This document shows, one piece after another, positions 1 to 8,442 of a stretch of 64,000 nucleotides of DNA (its first letter is position 1; each line of letters starts with the position of its first letter). This DNA comes from an uncultured Bacilli bacterium (GTDB lineage: Bacteria > Bacillota_I > Bacilli_A > RF39 > UBA660), in assembly GCA_947631155.1 (NCBI GenBank), contig CANRKG010000001.1, forward strand, positions 1-64,000. The letters are read 5' to 3'. The translations under genes were made by a program, and so were the position numbers. Below the pieces are notes generated by a model. The model made no database searches. It was not told where the DNA came from and saw only the letters and a program-made list of their open reading frames with translations.

Positions 1-424
1 CCTTCTGTCTCTTTGTCAATATACACCTTAGCAGTATTTCCACTAGCATTACTCATTATCCATCCAGCAACATACAATGAATCAGTAACTTTAACATTAT
101 TAGCCGGTGTTTCTATAGCAATAGTAGTAAAAGGTTTAGCTATTTCAAAACTTCTACTTTCTTCTTTTATAACGTTATTATTATTATCAAAAACTTTAAT
201 AGTATATTTATGAATTCCATATTCTAATTTACTTACATCAATTGTTGCAGCAAATCCTGGTGTTGGGTTTGTACTTTCATCTCCGTACCCTCTTACTGCT
301 CTAATTACATCTTTTCTTTCTACTCTATTTAATAAAACTCCTTCTGTCTCTTTGTCAATATACACCTTAGCAGTATTTCCACTAGCATTACTCATTATCC
401 ATCCAGCAACATACAACGAATCAG
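1..424. repeat. Near-identical DNA repeat within the Ig-like gene (339-bp period)
   Basis: Bases 1-77 are identical to 340-416, and the match continues to 85/424 with a single mismatch at 78/417. The offset of 339 bp equals 113 codons, which is one Ig-like domain. The rest of the domains is less similar, so this points to recent duplication or gene conversion of part of the repeat rather than mere protein-level conservation. Confidence 0.9.
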
Positions 425-884
425 CAATTTTAGAATTATTACTCGGTACTTCTACATTTATAGCGGCAACCGGTTCTTTTTTTACAACTACAATCTTCTT
501 AATAAAAATAGGTTCTTCTTTTTCATTTAATATTTCTACCTTTATAGTCTTATTTCCATAACTTAAATTACTTATATCTAAAGTAGCATCAAAACCAGGT
601 AGAGTATTATTAGAATTATCATATTCTTTATAAGAAACTAAAACATCTGAACGTTCTGATTTTTTAGCAATTACATTTTTATCATCAATAGATACTTTAA
701 TTTTAGCATTAGGATAATCACTAAGCGCCCATCCAGCCACATAAACACTATCACCAACAACCGTATTTTCACCAGGAACTTCAATATTAATAATTCCGGT
801 ATCTTTAGCTAAAACGTCTTTTGAAAAAAAGAAAACAACACTCAATATAAAACAACTAAATAATAAAATTATTTCCCTTTTCAT
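1..884 (-). CDS. Secreted tandem Ig-like repeat protein (3' end off window)
   Basis: The reading frame is open from an ATG at 884 to the window edge (about 294 codons visible), preceded by AGGGAT at ribosome-site distance. Residues 1-26 form an N-terminal signal (MKREIILLFS start, hydrophobic 5-21, likely cleavage after VLA). Three repeats of about 113 residues follow; each carries the motif YVAGW (residues 48-52, 158-162 and 271-275) and, in the two complete copies, a PGF..T.D.S.L.YG segment. The pattern resembles bacterial Ig-like domains seen in clostridial wall proteins. It is probably an extracellular or surface adhesin or stalk; any C-terminal enzymatic or anchoring domain lies outside the window. 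The function is inferred only from architecture. Confidence 0.75.
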   Translation of the reverse strand, partial: MKREIILLFSCFILSVVFFFSKDVLAKDTGIINIEVPGENTVVGDSVYVAGWALSDYPNAKIKVSIDDKNVIAKKSERSDVLVSYKEYDNSNNTLPGFDATLDISNLSYGNKTIKVEILNEKEEPIFIKKIVVVKKEPVAAINVEVPSNNSKIADSLYVAGWIMSNASGNTAKVYIDKETEGVLLNRVERKDVIRAVRGYGDESTNPTPGFAATIDVSKLEYGIHKYTIKVFDNNNNVIKEESRSFEIAKPFTTIAIETPANNVKVTDSLYVAGWIMSNASGNTAKVYIDKETE

Positions 885-922
885 AATATCCCTACTTTCT
901 TCCATTATCTTACATATATAAG

Positions 923-951
923 ATTATATCACTAAAACAAATATATTTAAA
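923..951 (-). promoter_or_regulatory. Candidate promoter for the Ig-like repeat gene
   Basis: On the minus strand a TATAAT -10 element (923-928) lies 17 bp from a weak TTTAAA -35 (946-951), about 40 bp upstream of the start codon at 884. Only the -10 is a strong match. Confidence 0.5.
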
Positions 952-1244
952 CAAAACATATAAAAGATACAATTAAAGTAGAACCAAAAAGTAGGGATTA
1001 TACAAAACATTAAAAAATAGTTTTAAAAGGGATAGATAAAAGATTAAAAGTGATGATAAAACAAAGTTGAGTTCATCTTTACTCCTACTTTCAGATTTCA
1101 TTTAGCATAAGCTGTCAAAAAACAAAACTTAGCCTTTGTTTGTTACCAATTAATTTGTGTGCCAAAATAAAAAAGGGATTATTTTAAAAGGTGATATTCT
1201 TATTAGTCGTTTTTAATATTTAAATTAATTCAATACTAAGTATA
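952..1244. other. Intergenic stretch with nothing recognised
   Basis: An AT-rich non-coding interval between the Ig-like gene and the large membrane protein. I found no convincing ORF, tRNA, clean terminator hairpin or repeat in it. Confidence 0.5.
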
Positions 1245-3284
1245 TCATAACCACCACTGTAACAAATAATACCATTTAAAATAAAATCTAGTATTAGTAT
1301 TTATCATATCATAAAATAATTTATCATCAAGTAGTCCAAGCCCTTGATAAAATAAATTTAAAATTATAGTAACAACAACAAATGTTAATACAATTTTCTC
1401 TATATTTTTATCTAACTTACCATTAAATAATCCCAATATAACAAATATTGTTGGTAAAATAAACAACCAAGTATAATCTAAACTATATCTAGGAAAAATT
1501 CCTGATGCTTCTACATCAAAAATCATTATAAGTAATCCACCAATAATACTAACAAAACTTAAATAATAAAGAACTTTAGGTAAATATTTTTTAAATTTAA
1601 AGAAAAAAATACCCAACCATAAAGATAAATTAGTAATAAGTAATCCACCATAATTTGGTTCTGTAATAGTAATACCCATATAATTATTAACAAGTGAAGT
1701 ACTATGTAAAAATGGATAAATGGCATTAACAACAGGAAATTGAAATAATGATACAAAAATACCAAAGCCAATACGGTCTAATTTAAATCCTCTCCTAGTC
1801 ATATCATTAGTAGTCACATTATAATTAACACCAAAATCAACAACAGATCCAAATCTAATGTAGTTATAATACATAATTAGTACTGCAATTACTATATATG
1901 GTAATATAAATGCTAAAGTTTGCTTTATGGATTTTTTAGAAAATAAAGTTCTATCAACAAACACAGATTTCCAAAATAACGGAATAAGTAAAAATGATCC
2001 TATCAAGAACTGCGGTCTACATCCAGCAACTAACGACATACACAGCGATCCTAAAAATATTTTAAATGTATTTAATTTTTTCTCATCAATTGCCGAAATC
2101 ATAAAATATAATCCAAAATATGTAAACATCAAAGAAAACGCAATAGGTATAGTATACACAGATGGATGTTGCAATATAAAATTGGAGCCAAACGAAATAA
2201 AAATTAATAAAATTAAATACAAAATAAATGGGATATTATTAAAATATCTTTTTACTATTTCTTTTAACAACAAAGCTATTCCTATGACAATAATAATCAT
2301 TACAATATATGACAAAACGTAATTAAATAAATGAGTACCTGTTATCAAATAAAATGGGAAATATGTAAGAAGTGCAGGAACAACTCCAAAGTACACATAA
2401 TATTTTCCTTTATAATAGCAATGATCCCACGCCCAAAATACTCCATGTTTTTTAGAAAGTTCTTCTCTTTCAGTTGGATCATAAGGATTTTTCATGCTCT
2501 TAAGAACCTTACTAGGTTTAATAAGTAAACTAACCTGTCCTTTAGCAAAAGCCTCCGAAAGATAATGATATTGATTATTGTTATTATCGTGACTACTATT
2601 AAAAGAAGCTTCTTTAAAAACAGGACTAATATTAACAATATATAAAAATGCTAAAGCCATACAAACAACAGTACCTAATATAATTCCCACTTGACTCTTA
2701 TTTTTAAAGTCTATTTTATATTTATAAAACTCTGATTTAGGTCGTATTATATATATTATAAATAACATCATAAATACTAATAATAATCTAGTAAAAGAAA
2801 TGTCTATAGGAACTTTTTCATTAATAGAAACACCATTAAGTTTGAAAGAAAAAGGGTTCTTATTATCATCAAACATTATTTTAATATCTTTTACTTTACC
2901 AATTAAATCTAAAGTAACATATTTACTCTTCTCAATATTTGGATATAAATATCTGTTTGGAAGAGCATAATAATTTTTATTTCCTTCATCTGTTGCATAT
3001 ATTTTATAAACTAAATACCCATAACCAGATACATTACTAAAATTCAATTTTATATTTTTAGCAACTTTATCTATATTTTTTATCTCTATATAACTATTTT
3101 CTATATCATCAACTGTAACTATACCTTTTTTAACCTTAACTTTATGATAAACAACAGAATCTGTTAAATCTACACTTTTATTACCTAATGAACTAAAAAA
3201 TCTAAAATTAAAAACAAACACTTCCAAAAATATACTAATTAAAAGACATACTAAAACTATTTTTATAACTTTATTTTTAAACAT
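1245..3284 (-). CDS. Large polytopic membrane protein, GT-C-like glycosyltransferase candidate
   Basis: A protein of 679 residues. One N-terminal membrane segment is followed by an extracytoplasmic beta-rich region of about 140 residues and then roughly a dozen hydrophobic segments, ending in YYLLQWWL. This layout resembles polyprenyl-phosphosugar-dependent (GT-C) glycosyltransferases, but I see no diagnostic motif, so the enzymatic call is inference. The chosen ATG at 3284 has TTGGAG eight bases upstream; an in-frame ATG at 3302 has no ribosome site. It lies 30 bp behind the acyltransferase and shares its operon. With the upstream UbiA-type and HAD genes it could transfer a lipid-linked pentose to a surface glycan. 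Confidence 0.6.
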   Translation of the reverse strand: MFKNKVIKIVLVCLLISIFLEVFVFNFRFFSSLGNKSVDLTDSVVYHKVKVKKGIVTVDDIENSYIEIKNIDKVAKNIKLNFSNVSGYGYLVYKIYATDEGNKNYYALPNRYLYPNIEKSKYVTLDLIGKVKDIKIMFDDNKNPFSFKLNGVSINEKVPIDISFTRLLLVFMMLFIIYIIRPKSEFYKYKIDFKNKSQVGIILGTVVCMALAFLYIVNISPVFKEASFNSSHDNNNNQYHYLSEAFAKGQVSLLIKPSKVLKSMKNPYDPTEREELSKKHGVFWAWDHCYYKGKYYVYFGVVPALLTYFPFYLITGTHLFNYVLSYIVMIIIVIGIALLLKEIVKRYFNNIPFILYLILLIFISFGSNFILQHPSVYTIPIAFSLMFTYFGLYFMISAIDEKKLNTFKIFLGSLCMSLVAGCRPQFLIGSFLLIPLFWKSVFVDRTLFSKKSIKQTLAFILPYIVIAVLIMYYNYIRFGSVVDFGVNYNVTTNDMTRRGFKLDRIGFGIFVSLFQFPVVNAIYPFLHSTSLVNNYMGITITEPNYGGLLITNLSLWLGIFFFKFKKYLPKVLYYLSFVSIIGGLLIMIFDVEASGIFPRYSLDYTWLFILPTIFVILGLFNGKLDKNIEKIVLTFVVVTIILNLFYQGLGLLDDKLFYDMINTNTRFYFKWYYLLQWWL

Positions 3285-3314
3285 TAAAAACGCTCCAATC
3301 ATTATTTTTTATTA

Positions 3315-4484
3315 TTACCAACTAACATTAAGTCCAAATGATTCTACAAACTTATGAAATTTATCTCTTAACTTATAACTAAATTTTCTATTATAAATAA
3401 ATTTAAAAATTAATTGTCTAATATATTCTATAAGCCCACATACGACCATTACAATTATAGAAAATAAAAATACATTCAAAATTATATCACTTCTAATATT
3501 TTTTAATTTATTAATTCCAAATATATCTAACATTATATCTCGAGAGTAAGTATAATCATGAATTAAATAAATACCAAAAACTAATAAAGATATTTTATTA
3601 ATAATTCTACTTCTAAACGACATATAATAAAAAAATAAAAAATAGCAAACACTTTGAACTATGATAATAGGATTATCATATGCCCCGGCAGAAGTATACA
3701 TTATCTTTCCTACTTCACCTATAATTCCGCCATAACAAATAAATAAATTACCCAATAAATTTTCCATACACATAACAAATCCCAAAAAGACATAAACTCC
3801 TAAAAAGAAATACTTTCTAAAATTTTTAGTAAAATTAGAAAATATAGTACTTTTATCAATTGGATAAAGTCTTAAATATGCTCCTATAAAGTAAAGTAAA
3901 ACAAAATTGGTTATAGAAAACCCTTGAGCATTATTATAAAAAGCTTGTATAGTAAAAGTAGGAAGAAGAGAAAATATTAATAGTAATAATATTATAATCT
4001 TTAAATGTTGCTTTTTATTAATATTATTTATTACAATATTAAGCATAGGACTACAAAGATATAAAATAAAATACATAGTAATAAACCAATATTCTCCATA
4101 ATATATATAAGATATTTTTTTTATAAAATCTATTTTAGTAAAGGTTACAATACCTAGAAAGACCAAAATTGTTGTTATTATTGCTCTATAAAACCAAACT
4201 TGATTATATAGTTTAAAGAATTTACTCATTTTAAACTTATTTTTACATTGAAAATAACCACATAATAAAACAAAAGAATTAACATGAACAAATAATAAAG
4301 CCTGTATAAAAACAAGTATAACTTTAACTGAACCATTACTTTTTTCTACAAGATTTCCATGATGAATAAAGTGATAAAGTACTATCATAAACATAGACAC
4401 TATTCTCATAAGTTCAAAATTAGATTGCCTATTTAACTCACTTTTTGTATTTTTATTTTTTTTAGATATACCATTCATAACCAT
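3315..4484 (-). CDS. Acyltransferase 3 family membrane protein
   Basis: 389 residues with about ten hydrophobic segments. The N-terminal motif SNFELMRIVSMFMIVLYHF, with Arg and the likely catalytic His in the first membrane helix, is typical of the acyltransferase-3 family (OatA- and exopolysaccharide-type O-acetyltransferases). These move acyl groups, usually acetyl, onto extracytoplasmic sugars. The start at 4484 has AAGGGG seven bases upstream. It has its own promoter (4501-4530) and is followed by the GT-C-like gene. It probably modifies the glycan built by this cluster; the acceptor is not known. Confidence 0.8.
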   Translation of the reverse strand: MVMNGISKKNKNTKSELNRQSNFELMRIVSMFMIVLYHFIHHGNLVEKSNGSVKVILVFIQALLFVHVNSFVLLCGYFQCKNKFKMSKFFKLYNQVWFYRAIITTILVFLGIVTFTKIDFIKKISYIYYGEYWFITMYFILYLCSPMLNIVINNINKKQHLKIIILLLLIFSLLPTFTIQAFYNNAQGFSITNFVLLYFIGAYLRLYPIDKSTIFSNFTKNFRKYFFLGVYVFLGFVMCMENLLGNLFICYGGIIGEVGKIMYTSAGAYDNPIIIVQSVCYFLFFYYMSFRSRIINKISLLVFGIYLIHDYTYSRDIMLDIFGINKLKNIRSDIILNVFLFSIIVMVVCGLIEYIRQLIFKFIYNRKFSYKLRDKFHKFVESFGLNVSW

Positions 4485-4500
4485 AACCTATCCCCTTTTA

Positions 4501-4530
4501 AGTATATCAAAATAAGTCAAACTTTGTAAA
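4501..4530 (-). promoter_or_regulatory. Promoter for the acyltransferase operon
   Basis: On the minus strand a TTTACA -35 (4525-4530) and a TATACT -10 (4501-4506) are separated by 18 bp, just downstream of the hairpin that ends the HAD gene. The start codon follows at 4484. Confidence 0.6.
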
Positions 4531-4545
4531 GTTTTATTTATAGTG

Positions 4546-4578
4546 AAAAATCATTATGCTTTTAGCATAACAATTTTT
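4546..4578 (-). terminator. Hairpin at the end of the HAD gene
   Basis: A long dyad: AAAAAT-ca-TTATGCT, loop TTT, AGCATAA-ca-ATTTTT. In RNA the two-base interruptions can form U-G wobble pairs, giving a stem of about 15 bp that ends in U residues. It overlaps the HAD stop codon and could work in either direction. Confidence 0.6.
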
Positions 4579-5215
4579 AAAAATTTATTTTATCTTTTAT
4601 CAACATATAATATTTATTTCTATTAAATTTAGGTAAAATTATATAGTCAACGGAACACTTTCTAGCACATTCGCCATCTTTAGAATCTCTATCTCCAACA
4701 TATAAAATATCTTCTCTTTTAAATTTATTTTCTTTTATAATATAATCAAGTCCTTTTGGATTAGGTTTTAAATACTTTATATTATTATTTATTGGGCTAT
4801 AACTTTTATCATAACTAATACCCATAGCCTTTAATTTATCATCTGTAGGATAATCAGAATAAATAATTACTTTACCACCTTTATCCTTAAATGTGCTAAT
4901 AATATTAATTAATTTTTTATCTTTAAATCTATTAATTAAGTTTAAAGGTTTTTTAAACATCCATTTATTTATTACTTCTTCTACTAAAGAACTAGCTACT
5001 TTATATTTATCTGCAATAAATTTATACTGTTCTTTAGTACTTGTATTTTCATTATTTTCTCTATATTTTCTATAACTTAAAATTATAAATATATCTTTCA
5101 TTCTCCAAAAATGAAAGATATAATAACCTAAAATATTAAACACCATAAATAGCTTAACATAAATTTGATAATATAGTGTCCCATCTAAATCTAATATTAA
5201 AACTTTCTTTTTCAT
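4577..5215 (-). CDS. HAD-superfamily phosphatase
   Basis: 212 residues. The N-terminal LILDLDGTLYY is HAD motif I (DxDGT, with nucleophile and acid Asp). YSDYPTDDKLKAMGI carries motif II, and KPNPKGLDYII plus DILYVGDRDSKDGECA carry motifs III and IV. It starts two bases after the UbiA-type gene. In mycobacteria a phosphatase removes the 5-phosphate from decaprenyl-phosphoribose 5-phosphate made by a UbiA-family enzyme. This HAD protein is a natural candidate for the same step, though the substrate is inferred purely from the pairing. Confidence 0.8.
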   Translation of the reverse strand: MKKKVLILDLDGTLYYQIYVKLFMVFNILGYYIFHFWRMKDIFIILSYRKYRENNENTSTKEQYKFIADKYKVASSLVEEVINKWMFKKPLNLINRFKDKKLINIISTFKDKGGKVIIYSDYPTDDKLKAMGISYDKSYSPINNNIKYLKPNPKGLDYIIKENKFKREDILYVGDRDSKDGECARKCSVDYIILPKFNRNKYYMLIKDKINF

Positions 5216-5217
5216 AA

Positions 5218-6153
5218 TTATAACCTTAATAAATCATTACCAAGTAATTTATCTAACATAGGAATATCTACATATAATAATACAACTAAAACTATTACAA
5301 ATAAGATACAGAATAACAATAATTTTTTCTCTTTATATAATTTTTCAGGTTTTTGTACAGCAGAGTCTGGCTTAAAACTTAATCTTAAGTAATAACAATA
5401 TAAGAAACACATAAAAGGAACACACAATACTAATTCTATCCTATATTTAAGTAAAAATGTAGTAAATAAAAATATTGATATGAATGCATAACATACAGAA
5501 GATATAAGTAAAGATTCCTCAGTATACCTACTAAAAGATTTACGATATAAAGATGCTTTCTTTGGATTATTAATCATTCTATATTCTGCATATCTTTTAA
5601 TTCCCATTAAAAATGCCCCAAACATCCAATAACCTATAACTATACTTACTGGCGGTAAGTAACAATCAGTAATTATAAACCATCCTAATAAAAGTCTTAA
5701 AGCATTATTAATAGATTCACTTAATACATCTAAAAATGGTATATCCTTAGTTCTAAATGGTTTAACGTTGTATAAAATTCCCATTATTAATAGAACTAAA
5801 TCAGTTATAAAAAATGGTAGTGATACAAACCAAGCACAAACAAGTCCAATAATAGATAAAACAGCATATTCTAAATATATAAACTTCTTCTTAACTTCAA
5901 GCGTTACAAGTGGCCTATTCTTCTTAGTTGGATGATATTTATCAAACTCTGCATCCAAATATTCATTAATAACATAATTAGCAGATGCTACAAAACATGT
6001 TCCTAAAAAACCTAAAATTATATAATATAATGTCATGTAAACATTTATGTTTACATTATCTATAAGTAACATTGCAACCAAAATCCCAGGAATAATAAAT
6101 AACTGTTTTATCCAATGGTCTGGTCTAGCAATTTTTACATATGGATTTTTCAT
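5218..6153 (-). CDS. UbiA-family prenyltransferase, decaprenyl-phosphate phosphoribosyltransferase type
   Basis: 311 residues, polytopic. RPDHWIKQ near the N-terminus and NYVINEYLDAEFDKYHPTKK (NxxxDxxxD followed by HPxKK.RP) are signatures of the UbiA subgroup that condenses polyprenyl phosphate with PRPP, as in mycobacterial Rv3806c, rather than the quinone or heme branch. The annotated start is the ATG at 6153, where AGGTG sits six bases upstream; a GTG at 6162 and an ATG at 6159 overlap the ribosome site. It is first in an operon with the HAD phosphatase, behind a near-perfect promoter. The product would be lipid-linked phosphoribose, a ribose or arabinose donor for surface glycans. Confidence 0.75.
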   Translation of the reverse strand: MKNPYVKIARPDHWIKQLFIIPGILVAMLLIDNVNINVYMTLYYIILGFLGTCFVASANYVINEYLDAEFDKYHPTKKNRPLVTLEVKKKFIYLEYAVLSIIGLVCAWFVSLPFFITDLVLLIMGILYNVKPFRTKDIPFLDVLSESINNALRLLLGWFIITDCYLPPVSIVIGYWMFGAFLMGIKRYAEYRMINNPKKASLYRKSFSRYTEESLLISSVCYAFISIFLFTTFLLKYRIELVLCVPFMCFLYCYYLRLSFKPDSAVQKPEKLYKEKKLLLFCILFVIVLVVLLYVDIPMLDKLLGNDLLRL

Positions 6154-6194
6154 TTTCATCACCTCATATTTTCAATCATATAACCATGTATATC

Positions 6195-6224
6195 ATTATA
6201 ACCCGCTTCTTTAAAATTTGTCAA
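6195..6224 (-). promoter_or_regulatory. Strong sigma-A-type promoter for the ubiA-like operon
   Basis: On the minus strand, TTGACA (6219-6224) and TATAAT (6195-6200) are both perfect hexamers separated by 18 bp, about 40 bp upstream of the start codon at 6153. Confidence 0.85.
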
Positions 6225-6314
6225 TGAAGATGGTGAAGAGTTTATATAATAATAATTAAAAATTTATATTTTGATAGATTTTTTTAGAGTTTTTTTATTT
6301 TTAGAATTTTTTTC

Positions 6315-6416
6315 TTATATTAAAAGAGTTTGCGTGTTGTTACTTAAGTCAATATCACCATCAATATGTAATATTTTTCCTGGTAAATAAAAAGAAATAT
6401 TCTTAAGATAATTCAT
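6315..6416 (-). pseudogene. yabG: Fragment resembling sporulation protease YabG, overlapping the ksgA stop
   Basis: A 33-codon frame opens with an ATG that overlaps the end of ksgA and reads MNYLKNISFYLPGKILHIDG, then DIDLSNNTQTLLI. The stretch FYLPGKILHIDGD resembles the YabG (peptidase U57) motif that I recall from B. subtilis as FHMPGKVLHLDGD. In B. subtilis yabG directly follows ksgA, so position and sequence agree. Full YabG is about 290 residues with this motif in the middle; here both flanks are gone. It is either a decayed gene or, less likely, a chance or unrelated small ORF. Confidence 0.45.
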
Positions 6417-7194
6417 TACTAATCTTAATAAATACTTCTACTGGTATTTGTTCTGCTCGATTATTTAAGTTAAAATTATTATCAAGCAAGATCTTTTCTA
6501 TTTTTACCAAATCATATTTCTTTAAATTATTTCTTAGATTTTTTCTTTTATATTGAAAACTATCTTTAACTAATTGAAAAAAAACATTTTCATTTTTTAA
6601 TGATAAACTATTTTCTTTTTTGGAAAAAGAAATTACTACACTATCCACTTTAGGTACAGGAACAAACATATTTCTATTAACTTTAAATTCTTTTTTTATA
6701 TCATAATAATAATTCAAAAAAACACTAATTGACCCATATTCTTTATTTCCAGGTTTAGCAGAAAATCTTTCTCCAACTTCTTCTTGAACCATCATTACAA
6801 TTTTTTTAAAGTATTTTTTAGACTCAATTAATTTCATTAAGATAGGTGTTGTTATATAATAAGGAACATTACTAACAAAATATAAGTTATCATATTTATT
6901 CTTTTCAAGATCCCTAGTAATATCTCTTTTTAAAAAATCATCAAAAATAATTTCTAAATTGTTTATATCCTGAAATTTTTCTTCCAGAAAAGGCTTTAAT
7001 TCATTATCTATTTCATAGGCCAAAACTTTTTTAGACTGCTTTGTTAACTCTTCAGTTAATATTCCTTTTCCTACCCCCACTTCTATAGTTAAGGAATTAG
7101 GTTCTATATTAGCAATAGAAACTATCTTGGTAATTAAATTTTTATCTCTTAAAAAATTTTGTCCAAATTTTCGTTTAAAATTAAATTTTTCCAT
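6403..7194 (-). CDS. rsmA: 16S rRNA dimethyladenosine transferase
   Basis: 263 residues, the usual length for KsgA/RsmA, which dimethylates two adjacent adenines in the 3'-terminal hairpin of 16S rRNA using S-adenosylmethionine. Visible motifs are KRKFGQNFL near the N-terminus, the SAM-binding EVGVGKGILTEEL at about residue 40, and the catalytic SNVPYY (NxPY) at about residue 108. GGTGAT precedes the ATG. It has its own promoter after a terminator, so it is separate from the SipW cluster upstream. In B. subtilis the order is tatD, yabE, rnmV, ksgA; yabE and rnmV are replaced here. Confidence 0.97.
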   Translation of the reverse strand: MEKFNFKRKFGQNFLRDKNLITKIVSIANIEPNSLTIEVGVGKGILTEELTKQSKKVLAYEIDNELKPFLEEKFQDINNLEIIFDDFLKRDITRDLEKNKYDNLYFVSNVPYYITTPILMKLIESKKYFKKIVMMVQEEVGERFSAKPGNKEYGSISVFLNYYYDIKKEFKVNRNMFVPVPKVDSVVISFSKKENSLSLKNENVFFQLVKDSFQYKRKNLRNNLKKYDLVKIEKILLDNNFNLNNRAEQIPVEVFIKISNELS

Positions 7195-7211
7195 AATATC
7201 ACCGCAAAATA

Positions 7212-7250
7212 ATTATAACTAAAAAAAAAGAAGAAGTCTATAAAACTTCT
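7212..7250 (-). terminator. Terminator of the SipW cluster with a ksgA promoter just behind it
   Basis: On the minus strand the stem AGAAGT/ACTTCT (7232-7237 and 7245-7250, loop of 7) is followed by a nine-base U run (7221-7229). Right behind it lies a TATAAT (7212-7217), with TAGACT 17 bp upstream of it inside the hairpin, a plausible ksgA promoter. The hairpin overlaps the end of the four-helix membrane protein gene. Confidence 0.75.
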
Positions 7251-7717
7251 ACCTTATCACCTTTTATTTTTTTTGCTATTGGTTCATTCATGTTAATTTT
7301 TGTCTTATCTTTAAACATAAAAAATATATTAGCAATGGATATTCCATATAAAAGAACTTTCATGAAAGCTAAAAAGTCATTAAAATATGAAAAATTAATT
7401 CCATATCCCATAATTTCATTTAAAACCATATTTTTATCATAGATAGTTCTAAGACATACTACTAATATAGTAATAAAGGCTAAACAACAAGTCAAATTAT
7501 AAAAGACATTTTTAGTAACTGTTGTTTGTTGAAATAGAATATTTATAATAAATAATATTAAAACTAATAAATAAGGAATAAATAAATCTATACCCTCTAT
7601 TAAACTTTTGTTTACTCTATCATACATAGATAAAACTATATAAAGAAACAAACCAAATGACGCCATCAATAAGATCCATTTCAAAATTAATAATATTTCA
7701 TTTAATATTTTCTTCAA
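7238..7717 (-). CDS. Small four-helix membrane protein of unknown function (SipW cluster)
   Basis: 159 residues with four predicted membrane segments at about 11-31, 42-62, 70-90 and 112-133 and a short basic cytoplasmic tail. I do not recognise the family. The start is a TTG with AGGAGGGG about five bases upstream, one base after the stop of the preceding gene, so the two are translationally linked. It is the last gene before a strong terminator in the unit sipW-like, single-helix protein, this gene. An accessory role for the secreted TasA-like proteins is suggested only by position. Confidence 0.65.
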   Translation of the reverse strand: MKKILNEILLILKWILLMASFGLFLYIVLSMYDRVNKSLIEGIDLFIPYLLVLILFIINILFQQTTVTKNVFYNLTCCLAFITILVVCLRTIYDKNMVLNEIMGYGINFSYFNDFLAFMKVLLYGISIANIFFMFKDKTKINMNEPIAKKIKGDKVEVL

Positions 7718-7718
7718 A

Positions 7719-8411
7719 CTAAACCCCTCCTACTGTATTCTTATACCATTCTGATACATCATAGATAAAATCTATAGATAGAATATAATTATTTAATAAT
7801 GTATAATAACTATCTTTAGTTTGTTCATATAAATCAGTTTTTGCTATTTCACTATTAAACATATAACTACTATTGTTTTTTATTACTTTTTGAACATAAT
7901 CCGTTGATTTCGTTAATTGGTTGATATTATCTTCTAAAAATGAAGTAATTGGTTTTAACGTTGTTATGTTTACTTTGGGATTATCAGTAAGTGTTAATTC
8001 ATATAATTGTTTAATTAAACATTCATTTGCAATTTGTGATTGATAAAATTGCTGCATATCATATATATCTTTAATTGTTAGTTTTTCTTTAGATAAAATG
8101 TTTTTAAATGTTTCTGTATCAATACTTTGAGCACATAATGTTAACCTAGATTTTACACTTGCTAAACTATAAGAATCTTCTTTTCCTTTATAAGAATTTA
8201 TATCAAAACTTGACGCATTTGTTTTAATTACCTCTATTTTTTTATTTAATTCCTGTTCTGCTTTTTTATCACTGTCTTGTTTAATATATATAGTATTAAC
8301 ATCTCTATAATGATAAAAATTTATAAACAACAAAAAGAAGGAAAAACCAAAAATCATCCCTGTTATTGTATAAGCAATAATATTAAAATATTCTAATAAT
8401 AGTTTTTTCAT
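7719..8411 (-). CDS. Single-pass membrane protein with helical extracellular domain, unknown (SipW cluster)
   Basis: 230 residues: a short N-terminal cytoplasmic piece, one membrane helix at about 12-32, then about 195 polar, mostly helical residues that should lie outside the cell, including two Cys (in TLCAQS and NECLIK). I recognise no known domain. GAGGGAT precedes the ATG. It lies between the SipW-like peptidase (31 bp) and the four-helix protein (1 bp), so the three are probably co-transcribed. A role in assembly or anchoring of the TasA-like substrates is a hypothesis. Confidence 0.65.
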   Translation of the reverse strand: MKKLLLEYFNIIAYTITGMIFGFSFFLLFINFYHYRDVNTIYIKQDSDKKAEQELNKKIEVIKTNASSFDINSYKGKEDSYSLASVKSRLTLCAQSIDTETFKNILSKEKLTIKDIYDMQQFYQSQIANECLIKQLYELTLTDNPKVNITTLKPITSFLEDNINQLTKSTDYVQKVIKNNSSYMFNSEIAKTDLYEQTKDSYYTLLNNYILSIDFIYDVSEWYKNTVGGV

Positions 8412-8442
8412 ATTTATCCCTCTTTATTTCATCTTTATATTA

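Noticed and set aside
13-561. Two repeated plus-strand ORFs with the same hydrophobic N-terminus
   Set aside because: They are antisense shadows of the duplicated segment of the minus-strand Ig-like gene, which has a signal peptide, ribosome site and domain repeats.
1927-2322. 131-codon plus-strand ORF
   Set aside because: Lies antisense inside the large membrane protein gene, has no ribosome site and no recognisable protein pattern.
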